From: Scatosoma sp045643825
GTDB lineage: Bacteria; Bacillota; Clostridia; Christensenellales; Borkfalkiaceae
DNA length: 55,620 nucleotides
Direction of reading: 5' to 3'
NCBI GenBank assembly: GCA_045643825.1
Contig: JAZRFV010000092.1
Span: forward strand, 1 to 55,620
Shown here: piece by piece, positions 34,268 to 42,390 of the stretch
How the letters are laid out: every line of letters starts with the position of its first letter
How positions within the stretch are numbered: the stretch's first letter is position 1
Notes under the pieces: model-generated
The model's database searches: none
Seen by the model: the letters and a program-made list of their open reading frames with translations, nothing else
What the model was told of the DNA's origin: nothing
Translations under genes and position numbers: made by a program

Positions 34268-34858
34268 ATGAGTGTTTTGATTGCATACAAGAAAGGCGAT
34301 ACCATCTATATGGGTACGGATACCCGAATTACCGTCGATGATTATAAGTGGAACGAAACCTGTGAAACTAATTACAAGATTCAAAGGTTGGAAAATGGGA
34401 TTCTTCTCGGTATGACGGGGGAGAGGTTGGAAAGGCAAACCATCTTTGCCTATTCCGAGATCTTTACCTTGGACAAGAAGGGAGAGTTGACGAGGAAGCA
34501 TATCGTCAAGGATATCGTACCTAAACTGATGGCGATGCTCGACAAGGAAGGCCTGCTCATGGAGGGGAAGGAGGATCAAACGCCTTACTTCAGAGGTTCT
34601 ATCCTGTTGGCGTATCAAGACGTGATGTATGAAATTTGCTGTAGCTTTACGGTGCTTCGATATGAGGATTATCAGTCGCTTGGTACCTCGGGGGATTATG
34701 CACAGGCGACGCTCTTTAACGCCCGTGAGGAGGATGATCCCAACGAGAGGATTATCAAGGCGTTGGAGATCACGGCAAAGCACACGGCGACGGTGGGGGC
34801 ACCTTTCCTTTTGATTGACACGAAGGAACAAAAGTACCGTATTGTAGGAGGGAAATAA
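34268..34858 (+). CDS. Proteasome-beta/HslV-like Ntn-hydrolase, predicted active, pair 2
   Basis: A 196-residue paralogue of the protein at 33122. It begins MSVLIAYKKGDTIYMGTD, again with Ser1 after Met removal, Asp17 in place, Lys36 in NYKIQRLENG, and GTSGDYA for the serine motif. The ATG at 34268 has AGAGGTG upstream; a GTG at 34256 would hide the serine behind four residues and is rejected. The next gene starts 3 bases after its stop. The tandem copy suggests duplication of an active/inactive pair. Confidence 0.8.
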   Translation: MSVLIAYKKGDTIYMGTDTRITVDDYKWNETCETNYKIQRLENGILLGMTGERLERQTIFAYSEIFTLDKKGELTRKHIVKDIVPKLMAMLDKEGLLMEGKEDQTPYFRGSILLAYQDVMYEICCSFTVLRYEDYQSLGTSGDYAQATLFNAREEDDPNERIIKALEITAKHTATVGAPFLLIDTKEQKYRIVGGK

Positions 34859-34861
34859 GAT

Positions 34862-35419
34862 ATGGTAATTGCAGTAAAGAAAGAAGATCGAGTAGTGGTT
34901 GGTGTGACGGCGGCGGATGGTCTTGCTAATATGACGAAGAGGGACCTCGCTTTGGAAGAGAACCTTCCTTTTTGGAAGGTGAAAGGTGTGAAGGATTGCT
35001 ATGCCTTTTCGGAGGATATGAACTATGCCACGGATTTGCTCCGTTATAACGATGGTATTTTCAAGAACTTTACGGATATGGACAGCTTAATCCGTGACGT
35101 AGTGCCCAAGATGAGGGAGTTACTGAAGAGTTACGGTATGATTACGGAGACGGCTGGCTGGTGCTCTACCTTGATACTCGTAAAAGAGGGGAAGGCGTAT
35201 GAAATCACCCCGCACTTTACGGTGTGTGAGGTGGAGGATTTTTCGACACGTCCTTTCGAGGGGTATGCCATGGGGGCGTTGGAAGAAAGCAAGGATATGC
35301 CTTTTGAGGAGAGTATCTTATTCGCCTTGCGGAAGGTGAACGAGATACGATGCCGAAACCTTTTCCCTTTGATGATTTTCGATTGCAAATCCAAGAAGAA
35401 AAAGGTGTTTTATCAATAA
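34862..35419 (+). CDS. Proteasome-beta-like protein, predicted inactive, pair 2
   Basis: A 185-residue paralogue of the protein at 33700, beginning MVIAVKKEDRVVVGV. No nucleophile follows Met and the Asp17 position is lost. GGAGGG precedes the ATG. Together the four genes run active-inactive-active-inactive, so the operon could make two kinds of two-subunit ring or one ring with four chains. Confidence 0.75.
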   Translation: MVIAVKKEDRVVVGVTAADGLANMTKRDLALEENLPFWKVKGVKDCYAFSEDMNYATDLLRYNDGIFKNFTDMDSLIRDVVPKMRELLKSYGMITETAGWCSTLILVKEGKAYEITPHFTVCEVEDFSTRPFEGYAMGALEESKDMPFEESILFALRKVNEIRCRNLFPLMIFDCKSKKKKVFYQ

Positions 35420-35438
35420 GAGATGGGAGGAAAATGAT

Positions 35439-35993
35439 ATGTTGATTGATGAAAGAGTGATGAAAGAAGAAGAAGGAGATGAGAATCCTTTAAACATTCC
35501 GATGGGGAAGACCCATTTTCAGGCGTTGAGGATTGCGGTGGAGTCGGGGGCGGTTGCCACATTTACACTTCAACGAAAGTTGAACCTGGATTATAAAACC
35601 GCTTCGGAAATCCTTGATTGGTTGATTGAGAATGGGTTTGTGAAGGATGATTCGGGGAAGGATCAGCTGAAAACGACGCTGATGGATCCGGAGATGTTTG
35701 ACATATGTATGAAGGCAAGCGGACGATCCTTGAAGACGAAGCGTGAGAGACAAAGAACGGTAGACGATGCCTTATACAAGGCAAGTCTTCGTTTGGCGAT
35801 ACGCAGGCAAAGAATCAGTGCAAAGATCTTGAAGGAGGCCTTCGCCATCGGGAGCGTGAGGGCTCAGGCGGTGATGGATAAAATGTGTGAAGATGGATTT
35901 ATCTATTCAAGTTTCCTGTGTGATGCCTCGAAGATCTTTATCACGAAGGAAAAGTTTAAAGAAATGTATGGTGAGGAAATTTTAGGATGGTGA
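35439..35993 (+). CDS. Tandem winged-helix protein, FtsK-gamma-like
   Basis: A 184-residue protein with two related winged-helix domains. The first (about 25-75: LRIAVESGAVATFTLQRKL, YKTASEILDWLIENGFV) is close to the FtsK gamma domain that reads KOPS sequences. The second (about 115-170: LAIRRQRISAKILKEAFAI, AQAVMDKMCEDGFI) follows the same pattern. No FtsK motor is attached. It probably binds DNA, as regulator or sequence reader. GGGAGG precedes the ATG, and it overlaps the FtsH-like gene by 7 bases. Confidence 0.8.
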   Translation: MLIDERVMKEEEGDENPLNIPMGKTHFQALRIAVESGAVATFTLQRKLNLDYKTASEILDWLIENGFVKDDSGKDQLKTTLMDPEMFDICMKASGRSLKTKRERQRTVDDALYKASLRLAIRRQRISAKILKEAFAIGSVRAQAVMDKMCEDGFIYSSFLCDASKIFITKEKFKEMYGEEILGW

Positions 35994-37339
35994 AGGATAT
36001 GGTAAGTAAACAGGAAAAGTGGGCAAAGATGTTTCCAAACATCGCAGGGTATGATAAGGTGCGTGAGGAAGGTGCCCAAATCGTGGATATCATCGAAAGA
36101 AAGGACGTGTATTTGAAGGTGGGGGCACATTGTCCTCGCGGTTGGTTCTTCTACGGTGATCCTGGGATGGGGAAGACGCGTATCGTCAAGGATATTGCGA
36201 CGTACGTGGATTATCCCATCATCGAAATCAGTAACTCGGATGCAATTCGTCGTAAAATGACCATTGATGAGGACATCGTCAATGGTTTTGCGGAGGCAAA
36301 AAACCTTGGCAAATGTATCATCTTTATCGATGAGATGGATAAGTTTGCAGGGTATAAAAAATACGCGTATGAAATGACGGAAAACCTGAAAACCCAAAAG
36401 ATACTTCTGCACGAGTTGGATGAGGTGAAGGATTACGACGATATCATCGTAATCGCAACGGGCAACAAGAAGGAGTATCTCGACGATGCCATCTTGAGAA
36501 GTGGTAGATTTGATAGACACGTGCTGTTCTCTCGACCGAATGAGGAGGATCGCCTTGCAATCATACAGCACTTCTTGAAGGATTCTACTTTATCGGAAAA
36601 CGTCTTGATGGCGGATTTGGTGAAGATGACGGCGGGGAGATCGTGTGCGGAGATCGAGTGCATGATCAACGAAGCGAAGATTGCCTTGGTGCATAACGGT
36701 GAAGATGCCTTGCAGCTAGGGGATTTCACAGCGGCGTTAAACCGAATTATTTTCAGCGACATACCCAAGGACAACGTGAAGTCGGAAGAGCAATTGAAGC
36801 TGGTGGCTTACCACGAAGTGGGGCATGCGTTGATGGGGTACATATTACAGCCCGAGGACGTGCATTACGTTTCCATCATTCCACAAGGTCAGGCCGCGGG
36901 GAAGGTGAAGATGAATGCGGACGACGACGTTGTGAAAACGAAAGAATACTATGAAGGGCTTATTAAAATCGGTTTGGCGGGGATGCTTTCGGTACGCGTT
37001 ATGACAGGTACGATGATAAGCGGGAACAAGTCTGATCTTGAAAAGGCGGTTACCCTTGCCGGGAATATGATGGATGAAGGGTTCTACGGCTTTGAGAACC
37101 TGAGCGTTATCATCAACAAGGATACCTATGGGGAGTCGAGATATGCACGAGATTTGACGGAGAGCCGTGGGGCGAAGCTGATGGAGATCTTGAACACCGC
37201 AAGTGCGGATGTGGAAAAGGTATTGCAGGCAAACAAGGAGCTTTTGGAAAGATTGGCAACGAAGCTTGTGGAAAAGCGAGAGCTGTCGAACCGTGAGCTT
37301 GTGGAAATGATGAAAGGAGAGGTTGTGAGTGAGAAATGA
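35987..37339 (+). CDS. Soluble FtsH-like AAA+ metalloprotease
   Basis: A 450-residue ATP-dependent protease. The AAA domain has Walker A GDPGMGKT (57-64), Walker B IFIDEMDKF (Asp115/Glu116) and the SRH segment AILRSGRFDRH. The M41 peptidase domain has HEVGH (His276, Glu277, His280) and the third zinc ligand Asp350 in GNKSDLEKA. Unlike true FtsH it has no N-terminal membrane segments and is about 150-200 residues shorter, so it should be cytosolic. It is coupled to the winged-helix gene upstream and overlaps the MYG1-like gene by 4 bases. Confidence 0.87.
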   Translation: MVKDMVSKQEKWAKMFPNIAGYDKVREEGAQIVDIIERKDVYLKVGAHCPRGWFFYGDPGMGKTRIVKDIATYVDYPIIEISNSDAIRRKMTIDEDIVNGFAEAKNLGKCIIFIDEMDKFAGYKKYAYEMTENLKTQKILLHELDEVKDYDDIIVIATGNKKEYLDDAILRSGRFDRHVLFSRPNEEDRLAIIQHFLKDSTLSENVLMADLVKMTAGRSCAEIECMINEAKIALVHNGEDALQLGDFTAALNRIIFSDIPKDNVKSEEQLKLVAYHEVGHALMGYILQPEDVHYVSIIPQGQAAGKVKMNADDDVVKTKEYYEGLIKIGLAGMLSVRVMTGTMISGNKSDLEKAVTLAGNMMDEGFYGFENLSVIINKDTYGESRYARDLTESRGAKLMEILNTASADVEKVLQANKELLERLATKLVEKRELSNRELVEMMKGEVVSEK

Positions 37340-38184
37340 GTAAGGTAGAGTTGGCAAACGTGAGCGATGGGTATACCCACGACGGATGTTTCCACGCGGA
37401 TGACGTGATAGCAACGGCTTTGTTGCTATCACTCAATCCTAACATAAACATCCATAGAGTAAGCGTGGTAGATCCATCCGTGATGGAGGACGAGAAGAAT
37501 ATAGTATATGATATCGGGCTTGGTAGATACGATCATCATCAAGCAGGGCGTAGAATGAACGAATATGGGTATCCGTTTTCGGCGTTTGGATTGCTTTGGG
37601 AGGATTTTGGACGAGAATTCTTGCAAAAGAGGGGCTTTACCAAGATAGAAAAGGCCTTTCAAAAGATGAAGGAGGATATCGTTTCCAAAGTCGATCAGGG
37701 GGACAATTTTGGATATCAAAACGTAGTGGGATTCCGTGAAAATTACACCATAAAGCAATTCAATGCAGGCTGGTACGAGTTGAAGGAAAATCCACAAAGA
37801 CAGGAAGAGCAATTCCACAAGGCATTGCAATACGCTACGCTGTTGTTGGACAATTGGACGAGAAGGTTGTTCGAGCAGGTGGAGATGCCTGAGGTGGAAA
37901 AGGGGATCTTCGACGAGGCGTTGGAAAACAGCGAGGATGGGATTTTGATTTTGGAAGAAAACATACCTTGGCATGACTACGTAACCAAGGGGGATTATCG
38001 TGTGCGGGTAGTTATCAATAAAAATCTGCGTGGGGGGTACAACGTTTCCAGCGCGGATAGTAGTGTGTTGAAGATTACACCCAACCGTTACCTGTCCTTT
38101 GTGCACCCTGCCCGTTTTATGGGCGTGGCGGATACTTTGCCCTTGGCGGTGCAGGCGGCGAAGTGTATAGTAAAGCAAGCGTAA
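37336..38184 (+). CDS. MYG1-like (UPF0160) metal-dependent nuclease
   Basis: A 282-residue protein of the MYG1 family. The N-terminal motif THDGCFHADDVIA (His15, His20, Asp22) and YDHHQAG with FSAFGLLWEDFG are the family's conserved metal and substrate sites. The C-terminal part has ENIPWHDYV, as in MYG1. Human MYG1 is reported as a 3'-5' RNA exonuclease; the DHH-like motifs fit a phosphodiesterase. Placed in a cluster with an RNA polymerase, an RNA-processing role is an obvious hypothesis. ATGA overlap with the protease gene. It is the last gene of the operon. Confidence 0.8.
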   Translation: MSKVELANVSDGYTHDGCFHADDVIATALLLSLNPNINIHRVSVVDPSVMEDEKNIVYDIGLGRYDHHQAGRRMNEYGYPFSAFGLLWEDFGREFLQKRGFTKIEKAFQKMKEDIVSKVDQGDNFGYQNVVGFRENYTIKQFNAGWYELKENPQRQEEQFHKALQYATLLLDNWTRRLFEQVEMPEVEKGIFDEALENSEDGILILEENIPWHDYVTKGDYRVRVVINKNLRGGYNVSSADSSVLKITPNRYLSFVHPARFMGVADTLPLAVQAAKCIVKQA

Positions 38185-38227
38185 GTTCCTAAAAGCGGAT
38201 TTTTCACAAAAAAATTTCACTTTGGTG

Positions 38228-38275
38228 TTGACATGGTAGTACGATTGTGCTATACTGTTACCAAATGGAGGTAAC
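38228..38275 (+). promoter_or_regulatory. Consensus promoter and palindromic operator of the WYL gene
   Basis: TTGACA (38228-38233), a 17-base spacer and TATACT (38251-38256), with TGC before the -10. Immediately downstream is a perfect palindrome GTTACC-N7-GGTAAC (38257-38275), which overlaps the expected transcription start and the ribosome site. A dimeric regulator bound here would block both; the WYL protein itself is the obvious candidate. Confidence 0.8.
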
Positions 38276-38278
38276 GAT

Positions 38279-39466
38279 ATGGGATTTAGCTTTAAACTGA
38301 TTGTAAGAGGGGATAATGCCCCTGGGAATGATTGCTTGGATTCGAAAGATCATAAGCAGCATTTGAACCTTTCCGAGGCTGCTTGGTTGGTTGTGGAACA
38401 GGATAAAGAGGACTTTTTCGAGAGGGAGGAGGATGGTACTTCGACCGGATCCTTGTCTGGGTTTTTGAATATCATTTTGAGAAACTTTTACGAAATGGCG
38501 GACGCTTCTATCGCGATTCGTAGTAGGAGTAAACGAGAGAAATTGGAGAAGGATTTCGGTGGAAAGGATTTCAGTGGATATGACTCCACCGTGAAGAATG
38601 CCTTTATCAATAAAATCGTGGAAGTGTATCAAAAGGAAGCGAAAAAAAAGATTGAGAAGATTGATAAAGCGAAGGGTGTGGGGAAGAAGTTTAGAATTAA
38701 CGTCGACAACGTATTGCTTTTAAAGGATGAGCTTAACGAAAACGTGCATTACGATGACTCGATTGGTTTATATTTGAAGGCTTTGTACGAGGAGTATTGC
38801 CAAAAACCTCATTATGAAAGGGAGCAAATCTTTTTCAAGGATACGATGGATGAAATCAATTTGGCGATTGATGCGGGAAAGAAATTAAAAATCATCCAAA
38901 AGAAGACCAATCGTAAAACAGGCAAGCTGGAAATGCATTATTATTACGTGGCACCTTATAAGGTTGTACATGACGAGGGAAGACAATACAATTATTTGAT
39001 TGGTTTGTCGGAGGAAGTGGATTCGAATGGTAATCCCAAAGCGGATGCGAAAGGAAACATTATTGGACAAAAAGTTGCCAGTTTGAGAATTTCGCAAATT
39101 GTTCGTATCCGTATGATGAAGTCAATGAGCGGTTTCCTTTCCAAGGCGGACAAGGATGATATCGAGAAGGCGTTGACCAAGAAAAAACCTCAATTCATGG
39201 TCGGCGATTTGGAAGATATCAAGGTGAAGTTTACCAAAAGCGGCTTTGAAAATTTTGGAAGACAGCTTCACTTGCGTCCGCAGTTCTACGACAAGGTAGA
39301 AGGGGAGGATTTGGTGTATGTGTTCCATTGTACAGAGCAACAAGCAAAGAATTATTTCTTTAAGTTTGCGAGCGACGTGGAGATTTTAGAACCTGCCTCT
39401 TTGAGGGCGTGGTTTAAAAATCATTATAAGTACGCCTTGAAGAACTACGAAACGGATGAGGGATAA
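38279..39466 (+). CDS. WYL-domain regulator
   Basis: A 395-residue protein. The middle to C-terminal part (about 205-300) is a WYL domain (KLKIIQKKTNRKTGKLEM, YYVAPYKVVHD, YNYLIGLSE), followed by a WCX-like tail (about 310-395: VKVKF-type strand, FHCTEQQAKNYFFKFASDVE). WYL domains sense nucleotide or nucleic-acid ligands and are frequent in defence-related loci. The N-terminal 190 residues are lysine-rich and helical without an obvious standard helix-turn-helix, so how it binds DNA is unclear. It has its own strong promoter and a palindromic operator, suggesting autoregulation and possibly control of the cluster. Confidence 0.8.
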   Translation: MGFSFKLIVRGDNAPGNDCLDSKDHKQHLNLSEAAWLVVEQDKEDFFEREEDGTSTGSLSGFLNIILRNFYEMADASIAIRSRSKREKLEKDFGGKDFSGYDSTVKNAFINKIVEVYQKEAKKKIEKIDKAKGVGKKFRINVDNVLLLKDELNENVHYDDSIGLYLKALYEEYCQKPHYEREQIFFKDTMDEINLAIDAGKKLKIIQKKTNRKTGKLEMHYYYVAPYKVVHDEGRQYNYLIGLSEEVDSNGNPKADAKGNIIGQKVASLRISQIVRIRMMKSMSGFLSKADKDDIEKALTKKKPQFMVGDLEDIKVKFTKSGFENFGRQLHLRPQFYDKVEGEDLVYVFHCTEQQAKNYFFKFASDVEILEPASLRAWFKNHYKYALKNYETDEG

Positions 39467-39470
39467 AACG

Positions 39471-39493
39471 TTTTTACAACTATGTAGTAAAAA
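39471..39493. repeat. Short inverted repeat before the fusion gene
   Basis: TTTTTAC (39471-39477) and GTAAAAA (39487-39493) with ACTA-TG-TAGT inside. It lies between the WYL gene and the next gene and may be an operator or a weak terminator. Confidence 0.4.
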
Positions 39494-39517
39494 TGGTAAA
39501 TAAAAGTGGGGGTATGG

Positions 39518-40228
39518 ATGGCGAATATTCATAACGATAGATTTAAAGATGCAATCGATAAATTGAACAAGATGGCGTATATGCTTGTAAATGGCAATGC
39601 GAAGGCTTGGGCAAGCAAAGCGGCTCATTATAAGATTATTAGCTATAAAGACCGCGCGAGAATTGAGCAGTTGGTTGACCTTCGCAACTCAATGGGGCAT
39701 GGGAATTCCGTTTATATTAACGTGGGCCCGAATGAGGTGAAAGAGGTTGATAAATACATAACCATCATGAGCAATAACTCGGATAAGCTGAAGGGTAAAA
39801 GTGATAATAATGAGAAAAACTCGGGGGGATATAGAGGTGGCTCGTCGCATACAAGTGCGCCTATGAAGAAATATCCGTCGAGTGGCGTGAGCACATCGAG
39901 GCAGTATTACAATGAGATGTATAACTATACAACACCTCACAGTTCAACCTCGACAAGTTCTGCGCCTTATCAATTTGTTTCCGCTCCACCGAAAACGGGA
40001 TTATTTGGTAGAATACCAGATAATTATGGTTGGGTAATATGCAACCATGTAGGAGAGTTTTTGACAAGTTCAAGCTCTGTTTGGTGGAGTAGCTCATTCT
40101 CTTCTGCGGTGGTTTTCAAGACGGAAAAGGAAGCCAAAGAACAAGTGGATTTCTTTTTACGAAATTCCTCAAGTTGGGGGAGTTCAAGTGTTCCGTTTTT
40201 CCGGGTGAGGTGTATTAAGTTGAGATAA
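39518..40228 (+). CDS. Fusion of HEPN-like and small repeated domain
   Basis: A 236-residue protein. Residues 1-75 are helical with LVDLRNSMGHGN, an RNxxxH-type signature like the protein at 21731. Residues 90-150 are Ser/Thr/Tyr-rich and low complexity. The last 70 residues begin YGWVICNHVG and contain VVFKTEKEAKEQVDFF, the small domain seen alone at 22615 and with a low-complexity lead at 21373. It thus joins two partners that are separate genes at the left end of the cluster, which marks this gene as part of the same system. The ATG at 39518 follows GTGGGGGT. Function unknown. Confidence 0.7.
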   Translation: MANIHNDRFKDAIDKLNKMAYMLVNGNAKAWASKAAHYKIISYKDRARIEQLVDLRNSMGHGNSVYINVGPNEVKEVDKYITIMSNNSDKLKGKSDNNEKNSGGYRGGSSHTSAPMKKYPSSGVSTSRQYYNEMYNYTTPHSSTSTSSAPYQFVSAPPKTGLFGRIPDNYGWVICNHVGEFLTSSSSVWWSSSFSSAVVFKTEKEAKEQVDFFLRNSSSWGSSSVPFFRVRCIKLR

Positions 40229-40264
40229 AAAACGGTGTGATTGCACCGTGAAAGGAGTACGATT

Positions 40265-42364
40265 GTGAAGCTTCCCGAAGTGAAAAAGGTAAAATTGCAA
40301 ACACTCACCTTGCCCACTGCTTGGCAAACGGTGATTTTTCGTAACTACGGCTACGTTTCCACCGAGCGTATCGCAAAAACACTCGGCTGTGACGAGGTAA
40401 CCGTCCGTATCGAGGCGAAGAAGCTTGGTTTACCCGACGACGATTTTACCGCCGATTTTGAAAAGAGTGGATACCTGACGATTATCCGCAATAATTGGCA
40501 TTTATTGCCTTATCCACAGCTACTCACTTTGCTTGGATTTACGGAAAGTAAGCTTGCCTACGTGTTGGAAAAGGATGACTTTTTAGGGATAAAGCTGGGG
40601 GATTTCAAGCCCGACTGTCCCGTCGTTTCCTACACGCCATTAACGGCGGAGGAAGAGGAAAAAACGGCGTTCATCGCGTACCTGCTTGCCTCTTATCGTG
40701 GCAAAAAGGGGAAACCATTCGCCTTTTTCAGCGAAAATAACGAAGAAAAAACCATTGTTACGGCACAGGGGAAACGCATCGTACACGGATACCTGTCCCC
40801 GTGTAGTGATGTGTTTGCTACGGATAATGCCGACACCCTGCCCGACGAACTGCTTGCCTGCTACCAAGCGGTAGGCGTCAACGGGGTTTGGTTGCACGGT
40901 TTGTTGTCGGAGTTGTCCGATTATCCGTTTGCACCCACACTTTCCGAAGGTTACGAGCAAAGGCGTGAGAACCTGAAAAAGCTGATTGCACGCTGTAAAA
41001 AATATGGTGTAGGGGTGTACTTGTACCTCAACGAGCCTCGCTCTTTACCCGAAAATATCGATGAGAAATACGAAAGCCTTATCGGGTGGAAGGATCGCCG
41101 CACCATGTGTATGGAAAACCCCGAAACGCAACGGTATCTGTACGATGCGGTGTACGATTTGTGTAAAAACGTACCCGACCTTGGGGGTATCTTTACCATC
41201 ACGATGAGTGAAAACCCCACCCATTGCCATTACGTGCCTCATACCGAATGTCCTACCTGTAAAAACCTCCCTCCCGAGCGGACGGCGGCGACGGTGAATA
41301 ACCTCATCTACCGTGCGATGAAGGACAGCGGTTGCAAAGGGGAAATGATCGCCAACCTTTGGGGGTGGTCGCCGTATATGGAATGGTCGGAGGCGCAGGT
41401 TTTCCACGGAGTGGAAATGCTCGACAAAGATATATCCGTTTTATGCGTGAGTGAGTTTGACCTTGACGTGGAAAAAGGGGGCGTGAAGAGTAAGGTAATT
41501 GATTACTCCATCTCGAACCCGGGGCCGAGTGAATTGACGAAGAAGATTTTACAAAAAGCAAGAGAAACGGGGCATACCGTGTACGGAAAGATCCAAGCGA
41601 GCAACAGTTGGGAGTGTTCTGCCGTGCCTTATATCCCCGTGTTCGATTTGGTGTACGAACACCTTGAAAACCTGAACAAGGAAGGGGTGGAAAACCTTTT
41701 TTTGACCTGGACATTGGGTGGATATCCTTCCCCGTCCGTGGCGCTTGCCTCGGGGTATCGCAAGGGGTTTGATTTGGACGGTTGGTACGAAGAAAATTAC
41801 GGTGAAAATGCAAAGGGCGTCCACGACGGCGTTTGTGCCTTGTGTGAGGCGTTTAGACAGTATCCTTTTAGCATCGGTGCGTTGTATCTTTCCCCGAAAA
41901 CGCTCGGCTCGGCAAACCTTTGGGAGCTTACCCCCGAAGAGAAATCCTCCACGATGGTATGCTATGCCTACGATGATTACGAGGCGTGGATTTACCCTTA
42001 TCCCTATGAGGTGTATGTGGAACAGCTTGAGAAATTGCTCGATGGGTGGCAAAAGGGGATAGATATCCTGTCCGAGTTGCCACAAACGGGGAAAATTGCG
42101 GAGCTTGTTCGCTATGCCAAGGCGGCACAAGCACACTTCACGGCGGATTTGTTGCAAACAAAGTTTGCAAAATACAAGCGTGAGGGTGACAAAGCAGGCA
42201 TGAAGGGGTGCGTGGAAGCGGAAAAGCGGAATGCGGAAGGGCTTTTGTCCCTTATCCGTGAGGATGGGCGGATTGCGTACGAGGCCTCCAACCATTACTT
42301 CTACACCGAACGGAATTTGTTGGAAAAAATCCTGCGCATGGGGCAGTTTGAGAAGGCGTTGTAA
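40265..42364 (+). CDS. Putative TIM-barrel glycoside hydrolase with HTH-like N-terminus
   Basis: A 699-residue protein. The first 100 residues look like helix-turn-helix units (STERIAKTLGCDEVTVRIEA, PYPQLLTLLGFTESKLAYVL). From about 190 a barrel-type hydrolase region follows: VNGVWLHGLLS, YGVGVYLYLNEPR, GIFTITMSEN with a nearby CPTC pair, EMIANLWGWSP, and LTWTLGGYPS. The layout recalls GH20/GH163-like N-acetylhexosaminidases, but I cannot fix the family. There is no signal peptide, so it should be cytosolic. The GTG at 40265 has AAAGGAG upstream; IR ACGGTG/CACCGT lies at 40232-40249. It is likely the first gene outside the RNA polymerase cluster. Confidence 0.6.
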   Translation: MKLPEVKKVKLQTLTLPTAWQTVIFRNYGYVSTERIAKTLGCDEVTVRIEAKKLGLPDDDFTADFEKSGYLTIIRNNWHLLPYPQLLTLLGFTESKLAYVLEKDDFLGIKLGDFKPDCPVVSYTPLTAEEEEKTAFIAYLLASYRGKKGKPFAFFSENNEEKTIVTAQGKRIVHGYLSPCSDVFATDNADTLPDELLACYQAVGVNGVWLHGLLSELSDYPFAPTLSEGYEQRRENLKKLIARCKKYGVGVYLYLNEPRSLPENIDEKYESLIGWKDRRTMCMENPETQRYLYDAVYDLCKNVPDLGGIFTITMSENPTHCHYVPHTECPTCKNLPPERTAATVNNLIYRAMKDSGCKGEMIANLWGWSPYMEWSEAQVFHGVEMLDKDISVLCVSEFDLDVEKGGVKSKVIDYSISNPGPSELTKKILQKARETGHTVYGKIQASNSWECSAVPYIPVFDLVYEHLENLNKEGVENLFLTWTLGGYPSPSVALASGYRKGFDLDGWYEENYGENAKGVHDGVCALCEAFRQYPFSIGALYLSPKTLGSANLWELTPEEKSSTMVCYAYDDYEAWIYPYPYEVYVEQLEKLLDGWQKGIDILSELPQTGKIAELVRYAKAAQAHFTADLLQTKFAKYKREGDKAGMKGCVEAEKRNAEGLLSLIREDGRIAYEASNHYFYTERNLLEKILRMGQFEKAL

Positions 42365-42390
42365 CGATGGACGTGACGTCCTTGACGGAC

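Noticed and set aside
17571..40228. Ordinary prophage
   Set aside because: No capsid, portal, terminase, tail, lysis or integrase gene was found in this stretch, although the polymerase and SNF2 motor resemble phage or element proteins.
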